DNA of 64,000 bases from Nocardioides sp. zg-1308 (lineage in GTDB: Bacteria; Actinomycetota; Actinomycetes; Propionibacteriales; Nocardioidaceae): positions 1,426,001-1,490,000 of the forward strand of contig NZ_JABJQY010000002.1 in the NCBI RefSeq assembly GCF_013155375.1, written 5' to 3'. Both the position numbers and the translations under genes were made by a program. The notes under the pieces were generated by a model. That model saw nothing but the letters and a program-made list of their open reading frames with translations. It made no database searches and was not told the DNA's origin. This document shows, in pieces, positions 60,421 to 64,000 of the stretch. Positions within the stretch are counted from its first letter, which is position 1. Each line of letters starts with the position of its first letter.

Positions 60421-61137
60421 ATGACCGACCCGCTCGCCTGGCTCACCGACCTCGAAGGGGTCCGCTCGGCCTACGCCGGCACGCGCGACGGGATCGACGT
60501 GATGCTGCGCGACCGCGGCCTGCGGCGTACGTCGCCGGAGATGACCGCCGAGTCCCTGCTGCGCGGCGCCCACGCGAGCGCCGTCCTCGAGGGCTCGACG
60601 GCCACGCTCGAGCAGGTGCGGGCGGGTGAGGGCGACGACATCGCCGCCGACGCCGTACGGCTCTCGGCCTCCATGCTGGCCCTCGCGCCGCTGCTCAAGA
60701 CCGCGCCGCTGCAGGCGGTCGCGCGGCTGCACGCCGTGGTGGGCGCGTCCGCGCTCGGACCCGAGGAGCTCGGCCGCCCGCGGGACGCCGCCTCGGCCGA
60801 CCGGCTCCGCGGGGTGGCCGAGCTGCTGCTCTCCGGCACCGAGGCGCCGGCGCTGCTCGTCGCGGCGGTCGCGCACGCCGACGTGGCGACGGCGGCGCCG
60901 TTCGCCTCGCACAACGGCATCGTGGCCCGGGCCCTCGAGCGCCTCGTGCTGGTCTCGCGCGGCGTCGACGCCAAGTCGCTCGTCGTGCCGGAGGCCGGGC
61001 ACCTGGCCCACCGGGCGGCGTACGAGTCCAACCTGCGTGCCTACGGCAGCGGCGGTCCGAGCGGGGTCCACGCCTGGGCGCTCTACGGGGCCGAGGCGTT
61101 CGCCGCCGGCGCGGAGGCGTCACCGCTGCGGGGCTGA
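60421..61137 (+). CDS. Degenerate Fic-like protein
   Basis: 238 residues. The fold outline of Fic proteins is visible: LLRGAHASAVLEGSTATLEQVRAG (Fic N-terminal helix pattern), LHAVVGASALGP, and APFASHNGIVARAL in place of the HxFx(D/E)GNGRxxR loop. The catalytic His and Arg of the Fic motif are missing, so AMPylation activity is unlikely. Often annotated simply as an oxidoreductase in relatives. Role unknown. Confidence 0.6.
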   Translation: MTDPLAWLTDLEGVRSAYAGTRDGIDVMLRDRGLRRTSPEMTAESLLRGAHASAVLEGSTATLEQVRAGEGDDIAADAVRLSASMLALAPLLKTAPLQAVARLHAVVGASALGPEELGRPRDAASADRLRGVAELLLSGTEAPALLVAAVAHADVATAAPFASHNGIVARALERLVLVSRGVDAKSLVVPEAGHLAHRAAYESNLRAYGSGGPSGVHAWALYGAEAFAAGAEASPLRG

Positions 61138-61442
61138 CCCGGTGCCGTCGGCCGAGCATGCGAGCGGCACCCGCTCGCGTGGATCGGGTGCCGCCGCCGA
61201 CACGTGACTCCTGGCTACCAAGCGTGCACTCTCTAAGTCGCCGCCCTCGGGCAGATCCCGATTGGCTAGCACCCCATCGGATGGGTGGATCGCCGCGTGG
61301 GTACCTGGGTCACGTGCTGCTGTGGAGTTCTACCGTCCGTTGTAGTCCTCCCCGCTGGGTCCCGCAAGGGTTGACTTTGGGGCGCCGCGGTGGGTGCGCG
61401 GGACTCGGCGGAGAACTTGAGCAGAACTGGGTGGAGAACTCG
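61138..61442. other. 305-bp convergent gap without recognised features
   Basis: Between the Fic-like and HAD genes. Contains only a small hairpin (CCCATCGGATGGG, near 61273), and three GAGAACT/AGAACT repeats near 61409-61440. No ORF, tRNA or known RNA was found; base composition is less GC-rich than its surroundings. Confidence 0.5.
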
Positions 61443-62240
61443 TCAGGCGTCCGGGCCGCGGCGCCGCCGGTTGGCCCAGATGACGCTGCCCGCGGCGACG
61501 GCGCCGCCGACGGCCAGCGCGGCGAGCGTGGGGCGCGCCGGCGGGACCGGGAGGCGTCGGCGCAGCGCGACCGGGCGGACGAAGGCGAGGACGGGCCACT
61601 CGCGCGCGGCGGCGATCCGGCGCAGCTCCCTGTCGGGGTTGACCGCGAAGGGGTGCCCGACCACGTCGAGCATGTGCACGTCGGTGACCGAGTCGCTGTA
61701 GGCGTAGCAGGCGTCGAGGTCGTAGCCGACCGTGGCCGAGAGGTGCTCGATCGCCCGGGCCTTCTCCTCGGCGTAGGCGTAGTAGTCGATGGTGCCGGTG
61801 TACTTGCCGTCGACGATCTCCATGCGGGTGGCGATCACCCGGTCCGCGCCGAGCATCTGGCCGATCGGCTCGACGACCTCGGCGCCGGAGGCGGAGACGA
61901 TGACGATGTCGCGACCGGCGGCGCGGTGCTCCTCCATCAGGGTCACCGCCTCGTCGTAGACCAGCGGCTCGACGATGTTGGTGAGCGTGTCGTGCACGAT
62001 CTCGCGCACCGTGGCGACGTCCCACCCCGCGCACAGCTGCGACATGAACTCGCGCATCTTGTCCATCTGGTCGTGGTCGGCACCGCCGGTGAAGAAGACG
62101 AACTGCGCGTACGCCGAGCGCAGCATGGCGCGCCGTGAGATCAGCCCACCCGCCTGGAACTCGCGGCTGAAGGCCAGCGTGCTCGACTTGGCGATGATCG
62201 TCTTGTCGAGGTCGAAGAATGCCGCGGTGGGGCGGGTCAT
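61443..62240 (-). CDS. HAD-superfamily subfamily IB phosphatase, SerB-like
   Basis: 265-residue HAD hydrolase (Rv3661-like). Motif I AFFDLDKTII at residues 7-16, motif II IVSASG near 115, motif III VDGKYTG and motif IV DSVTDVHML near 185; a C-terminal membrane helix (LAALAVGGAVAAGSVIW) follows. Probably dephosphorylates a small metabolite; subfamily IB includes SerB but the substrate here is unknown. ATG 62240 with TACGAT 6 nt upstream. Confidence 0.9.
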   Translation of the reverse strand: MTRPTAAFFDLDKTIIAKSSTLAFSREFQAGGLISRRAMLRSAYAQFVFFTGGADHDQMDKMREFMSQLCAGWDVATVREIVHDTLTNIVEPLVYDEAVTLMEEHRAAGRDIVIVSASGAEVVEPIGQMLGADRVIATRMEIVDGKYTGTIDYYAYAEEKARAIEHLSATVGYDLDACYAYSDSVTDVHMLDVVGHPFAVNPDRELRRIAAAREWPVLAFVRPVALRRRLPVPPARPTLAALAVGGAVAAGSVIWANRRRRGPDA

Positions 62241-62246
62241 GCGTTC

Positions 62247-62252
62247 ATCGTA
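62247..62252 (-). promoter_or_regulatory. -10 hexamer (TACGAT), leaderless HAD gene promoter
   Basis: Minus-strand TACGAT ends 6 nt before the ATG at 62240. Confidence 0.45.
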
Positions 62253-62373
62253 GGCGCCCCGCGGTCCCGGTTCCGGGCCTTTGGACGTCCACAGGTCGTC
62301 CGGGCACGCCGTTCTCCACAGCCGGTCGCGTCGGCCGGCCCACGCGTCGGTGCCGACGCCGAGGCTTGTCGTC

Positions 62374-63384
62374 ATGGCCGTCCTCCTCGTCACCGGTTCC
62401 CCCCACGTCGCCGACACCGTGGTCCCCCTCTGCGCAGCGGTGGGGGTGGAGGTGGAGGTGTGTCCCGAGCCCGCCCTGTCGCTGTCCCACTGGACCAGCG
62501 CCGACCTGGTCCTCGTGGGCGACGACGTCGCGGACCTCGTGGTGGCGCTCGCGCCGCCGCGGCGGCAGGGGGTGCACGTCGTCGGCCTGTCCCCGGGGGA
62601 CGAGGTGTTCCGCGCTGCGGTCGCGCTGGGCGCGGCATCCGTGCTCGACCTCCCCGGCGCCTCCGACTGGCTGGTGGACACGCTCGCCGACGTCGGTGAG
62701 CGGTCCTCGCCGGGACGCGTCGTGGGCGTGGTCGGCGGCGCCGGGGGTGCCGGCTCCACCACGCTGGCGTGCGCGCTGGCGCAGTGGCACGCCGGGCGGG
62801 CGTCGACGCTGCTGGTCGACTGCGACGCGCTCGGGCCCGGGCTCGACCGCCTGCTGGGCATGGAGGACCTGCCCGGGGTGCGGTGGGAGGCGCTGGCGGA
62901 GACGTCGGGCCGGCTGGGCGCCCGGGCGCTGCGCGAGGGCGTGCCGCGCCGCGAGCACCTCGGCGTGCTGACGTGGTCCGGGCTGCGCCGCCGGCTCGAC
63001 GTGCCGACCGCGCGCCGGATCCTGCCGACGGCCGTGGGCGGGCACGACCTGGTCGTGCTCGACCTCCCGCGTCAGGGAGGGCCGGTCCTGGCCGAGCTCG
63101 CGGACCGCTGCGACGACCTGCTGGTCGTCACGCCCGCCACCGTGCCGGGGCTGGCGGCGACCGCCCGGCTGGTCGCCGACCTGGGCCGCGACGGCCGGGC
63201 GGGTCTCGTGCTCCGCCCCGGCGGGCTCAGCGACGCCGACGCGGAGCGCGTCACCGGGCTGCCCCTCGTCGCCACCGTCGGCGACCAGCGCGGCCTCGCG
63301 GCGTCCGTCGACCGCGGCCTCGGCCCGCTTGCCGGTCGCGGGCCCCTGGCGCGCGCCGCCCGCGACCTGCTCGCGGCGGCATGA
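62374..63384 (+). CDS. ssd: Septum site-determining protein Ssd (MinD/ParA-like, TadZ/CpaE type)
   Basis: 336-residue protein, Rv3660c-like. After an N-terminal receiver-like ~110 residues, a MinD-type P-loop VGGAGGAGSTTLACALA near residue 128, and a VDCDALGPGLDRLL switch. The usual second Lys of the deviant Walker is absent, as in the Ssd/CpaE group. In M. tuberculosis it alters septation and is part of the Flp/Tad locus. ATG at 62374; overlaps the next start. Confidence 0.88.
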   Translation: MAVLLVTGSPHVADTVVPLCAAVGVEVEVCPEPALSLSHWTSADLVLVGDDVADLVVALAPPRRQGVHVVGLSPGDEVFRAAVALGAASVLDLPGASDWLVDTLADVGERSSPGRVVGVVGGAGGAGSTTLACALAQWHAGRASTLLVDCDALGPGLDRLLGMEDLPGVRWEALAETSGRLGARALREGVPRREHLGVLTWSGLRRRLDVPTARRILPTAVGGHDLVVLDLPRQGGPVLAELADRCDDLLVVTPATVPGLAATARLVADLGRDGRAGLVLRPGGLSDADAERVTGLPLVATVGDQRGLAASVDRGLGPLAGRGPLARAARDLLAAA

Positions 63385-64000
63385 CCGTCCACGCCGGCAT
63401 CCCGGTGCCGACCGCCGTCCTCGACGACGTACGCCGTCGCCTGGCCGGGCAGGCCGGCGACCTCACCCCGCACCGGGTCGCCAAGGCGCTGCGGGCGTCC
63501 GGCTCGCCCGTCGGCGATGCGACGGTCCTGGCCGTGCACGACCTGCTGCGCCGCGACGTCCTCGGCGCCGGCCCGCTGGAGGAGCTGCTGCGGCTGCCGG
63601 ACGTCACCGACGTCCTGGTCAACGGGCCCGAGGAGGTGTGGCTCGACCGCGGGAGCGGGCTCGAGCGGACCAGCGTCACCTTCCCCGACGACGCCGCGGT
63701 CCGCCGGCTGGCGCAGCGCCTCGCGGCGTCGGCCGGTCGCCGCCTCGACGACGCCAGCCCGCACGCCGACGTCCGCCTCCCCGACGGCACCCGCTTCCAC
63801 GCGGTCCTGGCGCCGGTGGCGCGCTCGGGGACGGTCGTCTCGCTGCGCGTCCCGCGGGCCCGGGTCTGGACGCTCGCCGAGCTGGTCACCGCAGGGGCTC
63901 TCCCACCCGACGGCGCCTTCCTGCTCGAGGAGGTGGTCGACTCACGCTGCGCGTTCCTGGTCACCGGTGGCACCGGGTCGGGCAAGACCTCCGTCCTCTC
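63381..64000 (+). CDS. cpaF: CpaF/TadA-family secretion ATPase (partial)
   Basis: First 206 codons of a type II/IV secretion ATPase of the Tad (Flp pilus) systems: an N-terminal helical domain, LEELLRLPDVTDVLVNGPEEVW near residue 70, and Walker A GGTGSGKTS at the window's end. ATG 63381 overlaps ssd's stop (ATGA). Rest lies beyond base 64000. Confidence 0.93.
   Translation, partial: MTVHAGIPVPTAVLDDVRRRLAGQAGDLTPHRVAKALRASGSPVGDATVLAVHDLLRRDVLGAGPLEELLRLPDVTDVLVNGPEEVWLDRGSGLERTSVTFPDDAAVRRLAQRLAASAGRRLDDASPHADVRLPDGTRFHAVLAPVARSGTVVSLRVPRARVWTLAELVTAGALPPDGAFLLEEVVDSRCAFLVTGGTGSGKTSVL

Noticed and set aside
61138..61442. Small RNA or missing gene in the 305-bp gap
   Set aside because: No sensible ORF, no tRNA fold and no strong hairpin were found; three GAGAACT-like repeats are too short to call.

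Overview
The window is 64 kb of very GC-rich chromosome from an actinomycete, most likely Nocardioides or a close relative in the Propionibacteriales (inference from gene families, GTG/ATG 4-bp start/stop overlaps, many start codons with a -10 hexamer 6-8 nt upstream, and a mycothiol-type MDMPI/DinB protein repertoire). I see no phage, transposase, CRISPR array or rRNA. One tRNA (Gly-TCC) is present.

Layout. 1-2110: a pair of ArsA/Get3-type ATPases (the first runs off the left edge). 2135-5243: a CUT1 sugar ABC importer without its own ATPase. 5327-6830: scoAB 3-oxoacid CoA-transferase. 7554-13766: a six-gene organosulfur operon (SsuD-like monooxygenase, SsuA, SsuC, SsuB, a DszA/NtaA-type monooxygenase, an aldo/keto reductase). 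13911-25536: MFS exporter, luciferase-like oxidoreductase, a NarL/DesK-type two-component system, an ABC efflux pair, and a TetR gene divergent from an NmrA-type reductase with a clear operator between them. 25580-27408: a second NarL-type two-component system.

27500-42528 is a conserved actinobacterial block that parallels M. tuberculosis Rv3678A-Rv3667: DUF4177, RidA, Nudix, metallo-beta-lactamase-fold protein, Crp, nth, TlpA-like protein, CoA-type Nudix, MarP, then nhaA, acs and actP. The ArsA pair (Rv3679/Rv3680 equivalents) lies 25 kb away instead of next to RidA, and the right end (HAD phosphatase, Ssd, CpaF/TadA) matches Rv3661-Rv3659c. The 2.1-27.4 kb stretch therefore looks like an insertion of transport and sensing genes into this block. 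42.7-54.8 kb holds small enzymes, a SoxR gene with a SoxR-box promoter driving an SDR and a QueA-family gene, a cold-shock gene, PLD and EVE-like proteins, the tRNA, and a second sodium/solute symporter encoded with its own LytS/LytTR sensor system. 55.9-58.7 kb holds two tandem secreted proteins rich in calcium-binding-type repeats.

Between genes, the most unusual material is a family of palindromes (core TCACCGGATATCCGGTGA) found four times, each time exactly between two convergent genes; two copies carry an additional conserved 49-nt tail. Other convergent gaps hold different large hairpins (two tandem hairpins at 30.4-30.5 kb, a 53-bp tandem hairpin repeat at 52.0-52.1 kb). Other candidate signals include a structured leader before nhaA, paired Crp boxes upstream of the actP operon, and GGTCC-rich operators upstream of both the first two-component system and the ABC efflux pair.
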